IMG/VR virus record: IMGVR_UViG_3300025131_000247
Coordinates: 1-31,681 of that record
Origin: a virus
Direction: 5' to 3' (one strand)
Length of the DNA stretch: 31,681 nt
Below the pieces are notes generated by a model that was not told the DNA's origin, did no database searches, and saw only the letters and a list, made by a program, of their open reading frames with translations. The translations under genes were made by a program, and so were the position numbers. Positions 14,614-23,046 of this stretch are shown piece by piece (position 1 is the first letter of the stretch; every line of letters begins with the position of its first letter).

Positions 14614-15912
14614 ATGGCACAGCCCACCCTCAGACCTATTTCACAGACCAGCACCGTTGTGCTTCCATCGGCCAGTGTACCTGGCGGGGTGGCCAACAAT
14701 ACAGGGCTCCCCTTTCAATTATATTCTGACTCTTCATCGGATTTGTTTTCGCAATATTTCTGTTCTGGCGCAGCAGAACAAGTAGCCTACACGTATAAAA
14801 AACTTGGAGGCGATGTCCTCGACATTGAATTAACGAGTGGCAGCGTTTTTGCTGCATATGAAGAGGCCACACTCGAATATTCTTATTTATTGAACATCCA
14901 CCAGGCTAAAAATACTTTATCTGACTTGCTGGGCGCCACCACAGGCACATTTGATCAAGACGGGCAAATCCAGAGCACTGATGATTTGTATGGAAAGAAT
15001 GTAAATCTTAAATACCCACGTTTTGAGTTCGCATATGCGAGGAGAGTAGGATATGGAGCTTCCACCGAAATTGGTTTCGGAGGGGAAGTGACAATCTATT
15101 CGGCGTCTTTTAGCGGCACCGCCGGCGCCCAAGATTTTGATTTGCAACAAATTATTTCTTCTTCAGCTGCAACAAACACTTCTTCTTCATTCTATGGAGA
15201 GGTTGGCAACAAACGAATTAATGTAACAAAAGTTTATTATAAGACCGCCCAAGCGATGTGGCGTTTTTACGGGTATTATGGAGGTTTAAACACTGTAGGG
15301 GACTTGTCTAGTTATGGCCAGTGGTCCGATGACTCAACGTTCCAAATAATCCCAGTGTGGCAGAACAAAGCACAAGCGATGGCCTTTGAAGACGCTATTT
15401 ATACAAGAAATTCACAATACTCGTATGAGATAAAAAACAACAGATTAAGGATATTCCCTAATATGGTTGACACCAGCCCAGATACGTATTGGATAGATTT
15501 TTTTGTGGATCCGGACCCATGGGAGGCTGGTGACACCTCCGGCCGCGGCGGCGGCACCGCGACAGATGGTGTCAATAACATTAACACTCTTCCTTTCGAA
15601 AACCTCCCATACGAAAATATTAATGCTATTGGTAAGCAATGGATTAGACGTTTTGCGCTATCGCTCTCAAAAGAAACACTAGGCACCATTAGAAGCAAGT
15701 TTAGTACGATTCCTATCCCCGGCGACTCTGTAACTCTAGACGGCAAGGAATTGGTGACACAAGCTCAAACTGAGCAAAAAGATTTACGTGAAGAATTAAA
15801 AACCATTTTAAATGAATTAACATATACAAAGCTGATGGAAGACGATGCGAAGCTGATGGAAGCAGTAAACACCATTGACAAGCACATTCCTTTGAAGGTA
15901 TTTGTGGGGTAA
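14614..15912 (+). CDS. gp13: Neck protein (T4 gp13-like)
   Basis: This 432-residue protein is the probable head-completion/neck factor that seals the portal after packaging. The C-terminal block WIRRFALSLSKETLGTIRSK (343-362), followed by IPIPGDSVTLDGKELVTQAQ, mirrors the T4 gp13 pattern of an ALIKRQWG-type helix, then L-P-G-G-V-T-x-N-G and an Ala/Glu helix. T4 gp13 is 309 residues; the extra length here is in the N-terminal and middle beta-rich parts. The order 13-14-15-18-19 downstream is that of T4-like phages. ATG 14614 is chosen because ATG 14610 is in another frame that soon stops. The ribosome site is GAAGGAG at 14598-14604. Confidence 0.85.
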   Translation: MAQPTLRPISQTSTVVLPSASVPGGVANNTGLPFQLYSDSSSDLFSQYFCSGAAEQVAYTYKKLGGDVLDIELTSGSVFAAYEEATLEYSYLLNIHQAKNTLSDLLGATTGTFDQDGQIQSTDDLYGKNVNLKYPRFEFAYARRVGYGASTEIGFGGEVTIYSASFSGTAGAQDFDLQQIISSSAATNTSSSFYGEVGNKRINVTKVYYKTAQAMWRFYGYYGGLNTVGDLSSYGQWSDDSTFQIIPVWQNKAQAMAFEDAIYTRNSQYSYEIKNNRLRIFPNMVDTSPDTYWIDFFVDPDPWEAGDTSGRGGGTATDGVNNINTLPFENLPYENINAIGKQWIRRFALSLSKETLGTIRSKFSTIPIPGDSVTLDGKELVTQAQTEQKDLREELKTILNELTYTKLMEDDAKLMEAVNTIDKHIPLKVFVG

Positions 15913-15918
15913 CATGAG

Positions 15919-16425
15919 ATGCCTTTAGACAAAAATAAGTGGATCCAGCCGACTTCCCCTCCGCCGCCCCTCTTTTTGGGCAAGAAAGAGCGAGATTTAG
16001 TAAAACAGGTTAATGATGAATTAATTGAGCGCGTAATTGGGCAAGAGGTCATTTACTATCCTATTAGTGTAGAAAATACTAATTTTCATTCGTTATATGG
16101 AGAAGCTATTGAAAAAAACTTTTTGTCTCCCATTAGGGTCCACGCGCTAGTCTCCTGGGAGGGCTATGCTACTACTATAACAAATCTAGGAATTGACAAG
16201 CGCCTGACTATTAATGTTAAGTTTCACCGCCGGCGCCTGACTGAGGATCAAGATCTGTACGTTCGAGAAGGTGATTTTGTTTTGTACGGCCAGGACTACT
16301 TTGAAATTATGACAACCAACTATCCTAAACAGCTATTTGGCCAAGCTTGGGCCGGCTGGGAACGAGTTTTTGAAATTGAAGCAAAATGCGTAAAGGCGAG
16401 GGAGGGCACCTTCGATGCCAGTTGA
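15919..16425 (+). CDS. gp14: Neck protein (T4 gp14-like)
   Basis: This 168-residue protein matches the architecture of T4 gp14 (256). YYPISVENTNFHSLYGEAIEKNF corresponds to the YYVP...IFGEDLKNKF region, SWEGYATTITNLGIDKRLTI to the SFEGYEG...FGMQVQDEVTL region, and REGDFVLYGQDYFEIMTTNY to EGDLIYFPMDNSLFEINWV. The C-terminal extension of T4 gp14 is absent. Gp14 works with gp13 to complete the neck so that a tail can attach. The ATG lies 6 nt after the gp13 stop with only a weak ribosome site, so coupling is likely. An ATG at 15914 is out of frame. The last 11 nt overlap the next gene. Confidence 0.85.
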   Translation: MPLDKNKWIQPTSPPPPLFLGKKERDLVKQVNDELIERVIGQEVIYYPISVENTNFHSLYGEAIEKNFLSPIRVHALVSWEGYATTITNLGIDKRLTINVKFHRRRLTEDQDLYVREGDFVLYGQDYFEIMTTNYPKQLFGQAWAGWERVFEIEAKCVKAREGTFDAS

Positions 16426-17350
16426 TTATTCGTTTACAGGCGTAGAAGACGCCAATAATGTTTTATGGGATGAATTTATACTAGAGCCGTCTAACTTGGA
16501 GACAATCGATTTTGCCTTGCATAGGTTTGTGGACGAGAAAATGGACGTGCGCACGGAGACCAACAAAGGGTGGAAAAAAGTGCCCCTCATTTGGGCTTCA
16601 CCAGAGCGCGCCTATTTCTCAAAGGAGAAGAAAGATTTATACGATCTAGACGGAACGTTGATTTATCCCATTATGAGCATTGAGAGGACTTCTATCGCCA
16701 AGAAGCCCGATAAAAAGGGAAAATATTATGGCGCCGCTCCCTTTGTGCTTCAAGACTCACATCATCACGGCGGCCGCATTATGATCGGAAGACGAATTGT
16801 TCAAGACAAAACAAATAATTTTGGCGTTGCCGACAACCGAAAGAGATTTAAGCAGCCCAAGGTAGGGGGAGACATCACCACCCGAAATCCCGGCCGCCAA
16901 TCGTATTATCCTAAAATTCAAAAAGAGAACAATAAAGTAGTGGTGGAAACCTTGTATATACCGCAACCCGTCTACATCAGTATAGATTATTCTCTTACTA
17001 TCAAAGCCAATTATCAGCAGCAGATAAATCAAATGCTGCAGCCTTTCATAACATTGGGGGGTCATATTAATTCTTTTCTAATCGAACACCTGGGCCATTC
17101 ATACGAAGTGTTTATGAATTCTGAGTTTACCCAAACTAATAATATCAATTCTTATAATGACGAAGAGAGAAATTATCAAACTCAAGTCAACTTTAATGTT
17201 TTAGGATATGTTATTGGAGAGGGCGACGATCAAAAAAGGCCCAAAGTGATTCGCCGCGAAAATGCAGTCGAAGTAAAGATTCCGCGCGAGAGGGTAGTCT
17301 TCGGTGGTTCTCAGCAATTTGATCCACGAAGTGATTTTTATAGAGAATAA
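16415..17350 (+). CDS. gp15: Proximal tail sheath stabiliser/tail completion protein (T4 gp15-like)
   Basis: This 311-residue protein has the landmarks of T4 gp15 (272): an early block VPLIWASPERAYFSK (compare VPITYASKEHF), then LIYPIMSIERTSI. The central YISIDYSLTIKANYQQQINQ and MLQPFITLGGHINSF correspond to the YELSIFTRYEDDMFQIVEQILPYF region, and NYQTQVNFNVLGYVI corresponds to the RIEWSLTFEVNGWMY region. Gp15 forms a ring on top of the finished tail and holds the sheath. A GAGGGAG ribosome site inside gp14 serves the overlapping start. It is the last of the compact neck group; a 78-nt gap with a leader motif follows. Confidence 0.85.
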   Translation: MPVDYSFTGVEDANNVLWDEFILEPSNLETIDFALHRFVDEKMDVRTETNKGWKKVPLIWASPERAYFSKEKKDLYDLDGTLIYPIMSIERTSIAKKPDKKGKYYGAAPFVLQDSHHHGGRIMIGRRIVQDKTNNFGVADNRKRFKQPKVGGDITTRNPGRQSYYPKIQKENNKVVVETLYIPQPVYISIDYSLTIKANYQQQINQMLQPFITLGGHINSFLIEHLGHSYEVFMNSEFTQTNNINSYNDEERNYQTQVNFNVLGYVIGEGDDQKRPKVIRRENAVEVKIPRERVVFGGSQQFDPRSDFYRE

Positions 17351-17381
17351 GGACTTAAAAAGGTTTTTGCTTCGTTTTATT

Positions 17382-17392
17382 ACTATTTATTA
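17382..17392 (+). promoter_or_regulatory. ACTATTTATTA leader motif, copy 5
   Basis: The motif lies in the 78-nt gap before the sheath gene, 46 nt (from CTATTTA at 17383) upstream of the ATG at 17429. AGAGGAG follows near the start codon. This longer spacing leaves room for transcription to start upstream of the ribosome site, so the promoter reading works well here. Confidence 0.5.
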
Positions 17393-17428
17393 AAGAAATA
17401 AGAGTGTCCATTAGAGGAGAACTACACC

Positions 17429-20400
17429 ATGTCTTATAGAAAATTTAAGTTTCTGTCACCGGGTATTTTTATCAAAGAAATTGATAATTCCCAATTACCA
17501 GCAGAACCAACAGCAATGGGCCCAGCCCTGATTGGAAAATTCCAACAAGGCCCTGCTTTAAAACCGATTCAAGTTAATTCTATGGTAGAGTTCACTGATA
17601 TTTTTGGGAATCCCACCGCTGGGGAGACCGGTGACGTTTGGCGCTTAGGAAACAACACCGCGCCTACGTATGCTGCATATGCGGCTCAAGCGTGGCTTCG
17701 AAACAATTCTCCCGTAACGATAGTAAGACTTCTTGGGCAAACCAATTCTAATGCCACCACCAACACTGGGTACGCCGGCTGGGCGACAACACAACTAGAT
17801 TCCAACACGACCGCCGCATCCAACGGTGGCGCCTACGGACTTTTTCTATGTGAAGGGCCAAGCGCTTCGTTTGTGACGGAATCCAGTGCATCCGGTCCTG
17901 ACGGCGGATTCGACGCCAGTATGGCAACCGAGGGAACGCTAGCGGCTGTATGGTACTTAAATAATGGCGCTATTGCTCTTTCTGGTCAGAGTGTTGACCC
18001 AGCGCTTACGTCCGATAAAGGCTTCGCTACATTCATCAGAGCGGTCGATAGTGGGCCCACTTTTAAAGTTATTGTTCAGGATTCAAGCGACAATACGGTT
18101 ATTGACAGCTCCTTCAATTTCGACGAGACGTCACCGCGGTTTATTAGAAAGGTTTTTAATACCAATCCGACGCTCACGAACAGCAACCTCACACCTACAG
18201 GGGGGACTACTCTTAACTATTGGCTTGGCGAAAGCTTCGCCGGAAATCTGAAGAGCTTTAAGGGAACTAATAATACTAATGCACGATTAGGCATTTCTGG
18301 CTCAGTGCCCGCTTCTTGTTATGGCGTTATACTGAGACTGGCTACTCCTGATGGCTCTACTTTAGATGGCGGCGACTTTAGAATGAGTTCAACAAAAAGC
18401 CCGTCCAAACAATTTAGTAAAACAGGCTGGTTTATTTCACAAGATGTGACGAGTGATACAGCATCGTATCAGCCAGGAAACATGCAGAGACTATTTCGGT
18501 TGTGTGCGAGAGAACTAGGGGAAGAGACCCAACGAAAGGTAAAAATTTCTATTAAAAACATTCGGGCTGCCGACCCTGACGCGGGCGACGCATACGGAAG
18601 CTTCACAGTACTCGTACGGCGATTAGATGACTTAGATTCTGCCCCGAAAATTTTAGAGCAATATAACAATTGCAACTTGAACCCGGCCTCTGATCAATAC
18701 ATTGCGAAAAAGATTGGTAATAAATTTGATCAATGGAATGATGACGACCGCCGGTATCGACGACTCGGGGAATACGAAAACGTATCTGATTACGTTTATG
18801 TGGAGACGAACGAGCTTGTAGACAGCCGACGGAGCAATCCGGTATATCTTCCCTTTGGAGTATATGGTCCCCCCCGCTACTTAGGTTTTGCAGTTTCCGG
18901 CACGTCTGCCAAAACATATGATTTTGGCACAGTCCCAACTTCGGGCGGCATTTTCGTTGAAACTGGCAGTGATAATCCCATTAATGCAGCCGGCTCGCCA
19001 TTCGCGACCTCATCGGGAGGTAACGTGGTCCGAGGCCGATATAAGTATCCGGAACTTCGCTTGCGCGCAAGCTCTTCCGAGGGGAGCGTATTAACCGATC
19101 CCCGTGACGCTTATTTTGGAGTCGATACGACGTATGGTAGCTCAAGATATGACCAAAGCGTCATCGACGTTCTGCGCACCAAAGCGGAAGATACGGATAG
19201 CTGGGACGCAGTAGCGAACTTAACAGAAGCAAGTTGGGTTTTTTCACTTGATGATGTAAAGAACGTTAATGTAACTGCTGACACATACAGTGGTAATTAC
19301 GGAGTTAATGGTGTGTACGCGTCAGGCTCGCGCGCAAGCGGCCTTTCTTACACAGCCCACACAGGCTCTGCTAATGCCTCGACGTCCGGCCCTGCTAGTT
19401 CATCTTACCAAAACGTTATTGACCCTGTAAACGGCGGCGTTACCGCAGGATGGGATCAATTTACGGCATGCCTCCACGGAGGAACCGACGGCTTAAAGAT
19501 CACTGAGCGGGATCCTTTTAACAATACCCGTGATTTATCTACGACGGCCACCAATATCAATAAATATGCCTTCAACTCTATAAACGTGGCTATTGATTCT
19601 TTACGAGATCCAGAAATCGTGGAATATAATTTGGTGTCAATGCCCGGCATTGTTAACAACACCCTTAATACAAAATTAGTTCAGATGTGCGAGGATCGAG
19701 GAGACGCGCTGGCGATTATTGACTTGCAAAACGGTTATACCCCTGACACGGAAAATGGGAACAGCAAGGCTGACAGAAAAGGCAACGTTGACAACGTTAT
19801 TAGCAATAAGCGCAACACATTGCGCCTCAATAGTAGCTACGGCTGTGCTTACTATCCGTGGGTGCAAATACGAGATACTATTAATGGCGATATGCTGTGG
19901 GTACCCCCTTCGGTGGTGGCACTGGGAGCGATGTCTTATAGCGAGGCCAATTCGCAACTTTGGTTCGCCCCCGCTGGCTTCACTCGCGGCGGCTTAAGCG
20001 TGAATAGAGCAGGCGGCATCCCGGTTACTGGAGTTGAAGAGAGATTAACTTCTCGTGACCGTGACCGGCTCTACGAAGAAAACATTAATCCAATTGCAAC
20101 TTTCCCGGCGGAAGGGATCGTAATCTTTGGCCAGAAAACCTTGCAACTAGATGCCACCGCTCTAGATAGAATTAATGTACGCCGACTCGTGATTTATTTG
20201 AAAAAACAAATTTCCAGATATGCGGCTACCATTTTGTTTGACCAAAATGTAGCGGCCACTTGGAATCGGTTTAAATCGAAAGTTGTGCCTTTCCTCACTG
20301 ACGTCAAGGCGGGTCTAGGCATTACCGATTATAAATTGATTTTAGATGAGAGCACGACAACACCGGATTTAATTGACCGCAATATCATGTATGCTAAAAT

Positions 20401-20482
20401 ATACGTAAAACCGGCGCGCGCGATTGAATACATTGCAATTGATTTCATTATTACGGATTCAGGAGCATCTTTTGAGGACTAA
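17429..20482 (+). CDS. gp18: Contractile tail sheath protein (T4 gp18-like)
   Basis: This 1017-residue protein is the sheath subunit that contracts to drive the tube into the cell. The N-terminus FLSPGIFIKEIDNSQLP and the C-terminal domain (about residues 860-1017: FPAEGIVIFGQKTLQ, NVRRLVIYLKKQISRYA, AKIYVKPARAIEYIAIDF) are the classic conserved parts. T4 gp18 has 659 residues, so about 350 residues are added, mostly between residues about 110 and 700, where Ser/Thr/Gly-rich segments suggest extra surface domains. A strong AGAGGAG site precedes the ATG. The gene stands in its own gap-bounded unit with leader motifs on both sides, consistent with high expression. Confidence 0.97.
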   Translation: MSYRKFKFLSPGIFIKEIDNSQLPAEPTAMGPALIGKFQQGPALKPIQVNSMVEFTDIFGNPTAGETGDVWRLGNNTAPTYAAYAAQAWLRNNSPVTIVRLLGQTNSNATTNTGYAGWATTQLDSNTTAASNGGAYGLFLCEGPSASFVTESSASGPDGGFDASMATEGTLAAVWYLNNGAIALSGQSVDPALTSDKGFATFIRAVDSGPTFKVIVQDSSDNTVIDSSFNFDETSPRFIRKVFNTNPTLTNSNLTPTGGTTLNYWLGESFAGNLKSFKGTNNTNARLGISGSVPASCYGVILRLATPDGSTLDGGDFRMSSTKSPSKQFSKTGWFISQDVTSDTASYQPGNMQRLFRLCARELGEETQRKVKISIKNIRAADPDAGDAYGSFTVLVRRLDDLDSAPKILEQYNNCNLNPASDQYIAKKIGNKFDQWNDDDRRYRRLGEYENVSDYVYVETNELVDSRRSNPVYLPFGVYGPPRYLGFAVSGTSAKTYDFGTVPTSGGIFVETGSDNPINAAGSPFATSSGGNVVRGRYKYPELRLRASSSEGSVLTDPRDAYFGVDTTYGSSRYDQSVIDVLRTKAEDTDSWDAVANLTEASWVFSLDDVKNVNVTADTYSGNYGVNGVYASGSRASGLSYTAHTGSANASTSGPASSSYQNVIDPVNGGVTAGWDQFTACLHGGTDGLKITERDPFNNTRDLSTTATNINKYAFNSINVAIDSLRDPEIVEYNLVSMPGIVNNTLNTKLVQMCEDRGDALAIIDLQNGYTPDTENGNSKADRKGNVDNVISNKRNTLRLNSSYGCAYYPWVQIRDTINGDMLWVPPSVVALGAMSYSEANSQLWFAPAGFTRGGLSVNRAGGIPVTGVEERLTSRDRDRLYEENINPIATFPAEGIVIFGQKTLQLDATALDRINVRRLVIYLKKQISRYAATILFDQNVAATWNRFKSKVVPFLTDVKAGLGITDYKLILDESTTTPDLIDRNIMYAKIYVKPARAIEYIAIDFIITDSGASFED

Positions 20483-20496
20483 AAATTTAATTTGAT

Positions 20497-20507
20497 TCTA
20501 TTTATTA
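20497..20507 (+). promoter_or_regulatory. TCTATTTATTA leader motif, copy 6
   Basis: The motif is in the 52-nt gap between sheath and tube genes, 37 nt (from CTATTTA at 20498) upstream of the ATG at 20535, which also has an AAGGAG site at 20520-20525. No -35-like hexamer is visible. Confidence 0.45.
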
Positions 20508-20534
20508 GTAGAAGAGCATAAGGAGAAATTAAAA

Positions 20535-21170
20535 ATGTCAGGTAACCAATTTTGGAGCGCAACGACTGTTGACCCTAAGAGAAGTTTTCGGTGGGTATTG
20601 TTCGCAGGCCCCGAAAATCTTCCGACGTACATTGTTAAAACGGCAGCGAAGCCTGGGTTTACGGTGTCTAATGTGCCCCACAGCTATCTTTCTCACAAAT
20701 TTAATTTCCCCGGACGCCTTACATGGGACAACCTTCAGATTACGTTGGTCGACCCAATATTCCCCGACGCATCAGCCACTATGATTAAAATTTTGCAAGC
20801 ATCGGGGTATGCCATCCCAGGCGTAGAATCAGATGCTCAAATATCTTTTAGCAAAGCAGATGCTGTGGATGCCCTAGGCGTCCCAGCCATTGCGCAATTG
20901 GATGGGAGTGGTCGAATAATCGAAACGTGGACATTGCGAAACTGTTGGGTTGAGACTGTTAAGTTTGGCAACTTAGACTATAACACTGAGGATATGGTAA
21001 ACATTACAATAACTTTGCGCTACGACTGGGCCGAATACGCCGGCAACGACGGTTCCATGACCCCCAATGGCGGCGAAGCTAAGCCTATTCTTTCTGCTGG
21101 TCACGACCAGAGATCGCAAATTGAAACTTATCAAAAGCAATTGGGCAAAGTTAAGGGAGCTAGTATTTAG
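20535..21170 (+). CDS. gp19: Tail tube protein (T4 gp19-like)
   Basis: This 211-residue protein is the inner tube subunit. It has the usual order of a tube protein: SFRWVLFAGPENLPTYIVKT near the N-terminus, the KPGFTVSNVPHSYLSHKFNFPGR-type central block, WDNLQITLVDPIF, and a C-terminal WTLRNCWVETVKFGNLDY followed by the NITITLRYDWAEY strand. T4 gp19 is 163 residues, so a moderate insertion is present. It directly follows the sheath gene, as in T4, under its own leader motif. The tube-like paralogue at 21186 follows after 15 nt. Confidence 0.95.
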   Translation: MSGNQFWSATTVDPKRSFRWVLFAGPENLPTYIVKTAAKPGFTVSNVPHSYLSHKFNFPGRLTWDNLQITLVDPIFPDASATMIKILQASGYAIPGVESDAQISFSKADAVDALGVPAIAQLDGSGRIIETWTLRNCWVETVKFGNLDYNTEDMVNITITLRYDWAEYAGNDGSMTPNGGEAKPILSAGHDQRSQIETYQKQLGKVKGASI

Positions 21171-21185
21171 TAACGAGGACATGAA

Positions 21186-21932
21186 ATGACCCAATTTTTT
21201 GCTCCCAAGACCTGGCAATTTTGGAGTAGCCCTCACACACGACCCAAAAGAGTTTATGAAGGGTTGCTGCTCTTCAGCGACCTAATGTTCGGAGGAGAAG
21301 GTGTAGACTCTTTCCCCCCCTTTATAGTTAAAAGATTTAGCAGACCAGGCTATAGCGATATAAAAACAAAAGAAGCGCAATATCAACTAAGAACAGGCGA
21401 TTTCGCCAAAATAGACTATCCAACTCAAGGCTTTAGAACCAACCCGCTAAGAATTGAGTTGGTAGATGTGAACGTGTTCGGATCTACACAAGGCCCTGAT
21501 ACGGCCGGCCACATAAACGCTGGGCTAGCGATGATGCAGAAAACGTGGCACTTTGAAGACGAGGCCGCGGCCCAGGAAGAAGGAGCAGCCAGCAAGGCAT
21601 ATAATTTATTTATAAACGGTTATATTCAAGGAAACCCTAAAATCATTACAATTCTTGAATTGAATGGTCAGGGAGGCATAGGGTCCATCACGGGCACTTG
21701 GAATGTTATTAGGCCAGTTCTAACACGAGTTAACTTTTCAGAGATTAATTATGACTCACAAGGGTTTGGAACTGTAAGTTTAGATTTTGATTATAAAAAT
21801 TTCTACTTTGAACAAGGATGGAGCAACACACAGCTTGACAGGCGCTTAAACGCGGCGACCGTTGAACAAAGAACTTTAATTGCGGATTCAATTGAAAAGG
21901 CCTCTAGATGGGCAACAGTAATAAGATTCTAA
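21186..21932 (+). CDS. Second tail-tube-like protein (possible tube initiator/baseplate ring)
   Basis: This 248-residue protein repeats the layout of the tube protein before it: KRFSRPGYSDIKTKEAQYQL in the place of the KPGFTV...SHKF block, PLRIELVDVNVFG in the place of the LQITLVDPIF strand, and WNVIRPVLTRVNFSEINYDS then VSLDFDYKNFYFEQ matching the C-terminal strands. In T4-like tails gp54 and gp48 have tube-like folds and start tube polymerisation on the baseplate. This protein could be such an initiator or a minor tube ring. The assignment is by pattern and position, not by a specific match. A GAGGA site precedes ATG 21186; ATG 21181 is out of frame. Confidence 0.75.
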   Translation: MTQFFAPKTWQFWSSPHTRPKRVYEGLLLFSDLMFGGEGVDSFPPFIVKRFSRPGYSDIKTKEAQYQLRTGDFAKIDYPTQGFRTNPLRIELVDVNVFGSTQGPDTAGHINAGLAMMQKTWHFEDEAAAQEEGAASKAYNLFINGYIQGNPKIITILELNGQGGIGSITGTWNVIRPVLTRVNFSEINYDSQGFGTVSLDFDYKNFYFEQGWSNTQLDRRLNAATVEQRTLIADSIEKASRWATVIRF

Positions 21933-21964
21933 TTTTAATTTAAAAAACAAAAAATGAGGTGAAA

Positions 21965-22822
21965 ATGAGTACAAGATCGAACGAGGGTAGAATTGGGGCA
22001 AACCCAAACCTTCCAGCAGAAAACGAGTTAAGCGAAACGACAGAGTTAAAGTTTATAACTCCAACGGAATTTGTGGAGCTTCCAAGCAAGGGGCGTTTTT
22101 ATGACGTGAGTCACCCCCTACACAATCAAGATGTGGTTGAGATTAAGCACATGACTACTAAAGAAGAAGATATTTTAAGCTCTGTGACTCTTTTAAAAAA
22201 GGGGTTAGCCCTAGATCGGATGCTATCTAATATTTTAGTGGACAAGAGGGTGAAGGTGGATGACCTCTTTTTGGGCGACAAGAATGCGCTTATTATAGCG
22301 GCGAGGGCCCACGGATATGGGCCATCTTATGATACAGCAATTGTATGTCCACTGTGCAAAGGCTCTCAAGACTATTCTTTCGACCTAAATTCTTTAAAAA
22401 CACAATTCCCCGCAGAAGAGCTTTTAGAGAAGTATAAAGCGAAGATAACAGAGCAGGGCACCCTTTTGCTTCCGTTGCCAAAAATTAACCATCAAATGGA
22501 ACTACGCCTTTTGAGCAGCGGGGACGAGAAAAGAATATCAGAAACTCAAGAGGCGAACAGAAAAAAAAGAGACTTTGTGGAAAGCAGCGTTAGTGATTTT
22601 TTAAATTGTGTGGTCGTAGCAGTTGATGGCATCACTGATAGGCGCCAGCTTCGCGGCTTCGTCGAAACATTACCAGCCCTACAGGTGCGCTACATTCGTA
22701 AAGTATACAATATTTTAGCACCAGAGCTTGATTTGAGTCATGAGTTTAGATGTGCAGAGTGCGACTACGAGGGGGCGATGGAGGTCCCCCTCACCGCGGA
22801 CTTTTTTTGGCCTAACGCATGA
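21965..22822 (+). CDS. gp26: Baseplate/tail assembly protein (T4 gp26-like)
   Basis: This 285-residue protein resembles the gp26-type baseplate proteins of marine T4-like phages: ELPSKGRFYDVSHPL (38-52), VVEIKHMTTKEEDIL (57-71) and LFLGDKNALIIAARAHGYG (101-119). Two cysteine pairs, CPLC (C128, C131) and CAEC (C263, C266), could build one split zinc ribbon. ATG 21965 is chosen over GTG 21959 because GAGG (21956-21959) is spaced correctly for it. The gene ends with a seven-T run inside the codons for Phe-Phe-Trp, 15 nt before its stop, and a second frame continues after it. Its place between tube and tape-measure genes is that of tail assembly chaperones in other tailed phages. Confidence 0.75.
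   Translation: MSTRSNEGRIGANPNLPAENELSETTELKFITPTEFVELPSKGRFYDVSHPLHNQDVVEIKHMTTKEEDILSSVTLLKKGLALDRMLSNILVDKRVKVDDLFLGDKNALIIAARAHGYGPSYDTAIVCPLCKGSQDYSFDLNSLKTQFPAEELLEKYKAKITEQGTLLLPLPKINHQMELRLLSSGDEKRISETQEANRKKRDFVESSVSDFLNCVVVAVDGITDRRQLRGFVETLPALQVRYIRKVYNILAPELDLSHEFRCAECDYEGAMEVPLTADFFWPNA
22802..22808 (+). other. Possible +1/-2 programmed frameshift site (T7 run)
   Basis: In the gp26-like frame the site reads GAC TTT TTT TGG. A slip of +1 (or -2) with Phe-tRNA in the P site keeps full TTT pairing and enters the frame that reads GLTHEYMEKIYEQFF, through to the TAA at 22971-22973. A -1 slip meets a TAA at 22813-22815. The product would be the gp26-like protein extended by about 53 residues. 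The site has not been tested. Confidence 0.35.
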
Positions 22823-22826
22823 GTAT

Positions 22827-22973
22827 ATGGAAAAAATTTACGAACAGTTTTTCTTGTTGAAATACTATAGTAACTGGACTTTAATCGAACTCTATAATTT
22901 GCCGATAGGCCTTCGCCGCTGGTTCTTTGATCGTCTTGTCCAGCAAAAAGAAGAAGAAGCTCAACCCTCCTAA
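22827..22973 (+). CDS. 48-residue ORF between gp26-like and tape-measure genes
   Basis: The peptide MEKIYEQFFLLKYYSNWTLI...LPIGLRRWFFDRLVQQ is helical and amphipathic with many aromatic residues. It looks like a genuine conserved small protein and not a chance frame, and I recall similar short proteins after gp26-type genes in marine T4-like phages. The ATG at 22827 is 4 nt after the gp26-like stop and has almost no ribosome site (GAG only, 3 nt away). It is therefore translated by termination-reinitiation or as a frameshift extension of the gp26-like protein through the T run at 22802-22808. In many tailed phages the small gene just before the tape measure encodes a tail assembly chaperone part. 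That role is inferred. Confidence 0.65.
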   Translation: MEKIYEQFFLLKYYSNWTLIELYNLPIGLRRWFFDRLVQQKEEEAQPS

Positions 22974-23020
22974 AAGACAATTTACACCCCTTAAACATCT
23001 AAGCTAAAAATAAATACCTC

Positions 23021-23030
23021 AACTAATTAT
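23021..23030 (+). promoter_or_regulatory. AACTAATTAT leader motif variant, copy 7
   Basis: A one-mismatch version of AACTATTTAT sits in the 73-nt gap before the tape-measure gene, 24 nt (from CTAATTA at 23023) upstream of the GTG at 23047. AATAAATA (23009-23016), close to the T4 late box TATAAATA, lies just before it, so two candidate late-promoter boxes overlap here. Confidence 0.35.
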
Positions 23031-23046
23031 AGAGAGAGGGTTTATA

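Noticed and set aside
21959-21964. GTG start for the gp26-like gene
   Set aside because: The ATG at 21965 is correctly spaced from GAGG at 21956-21959, which the GTG would overlap.
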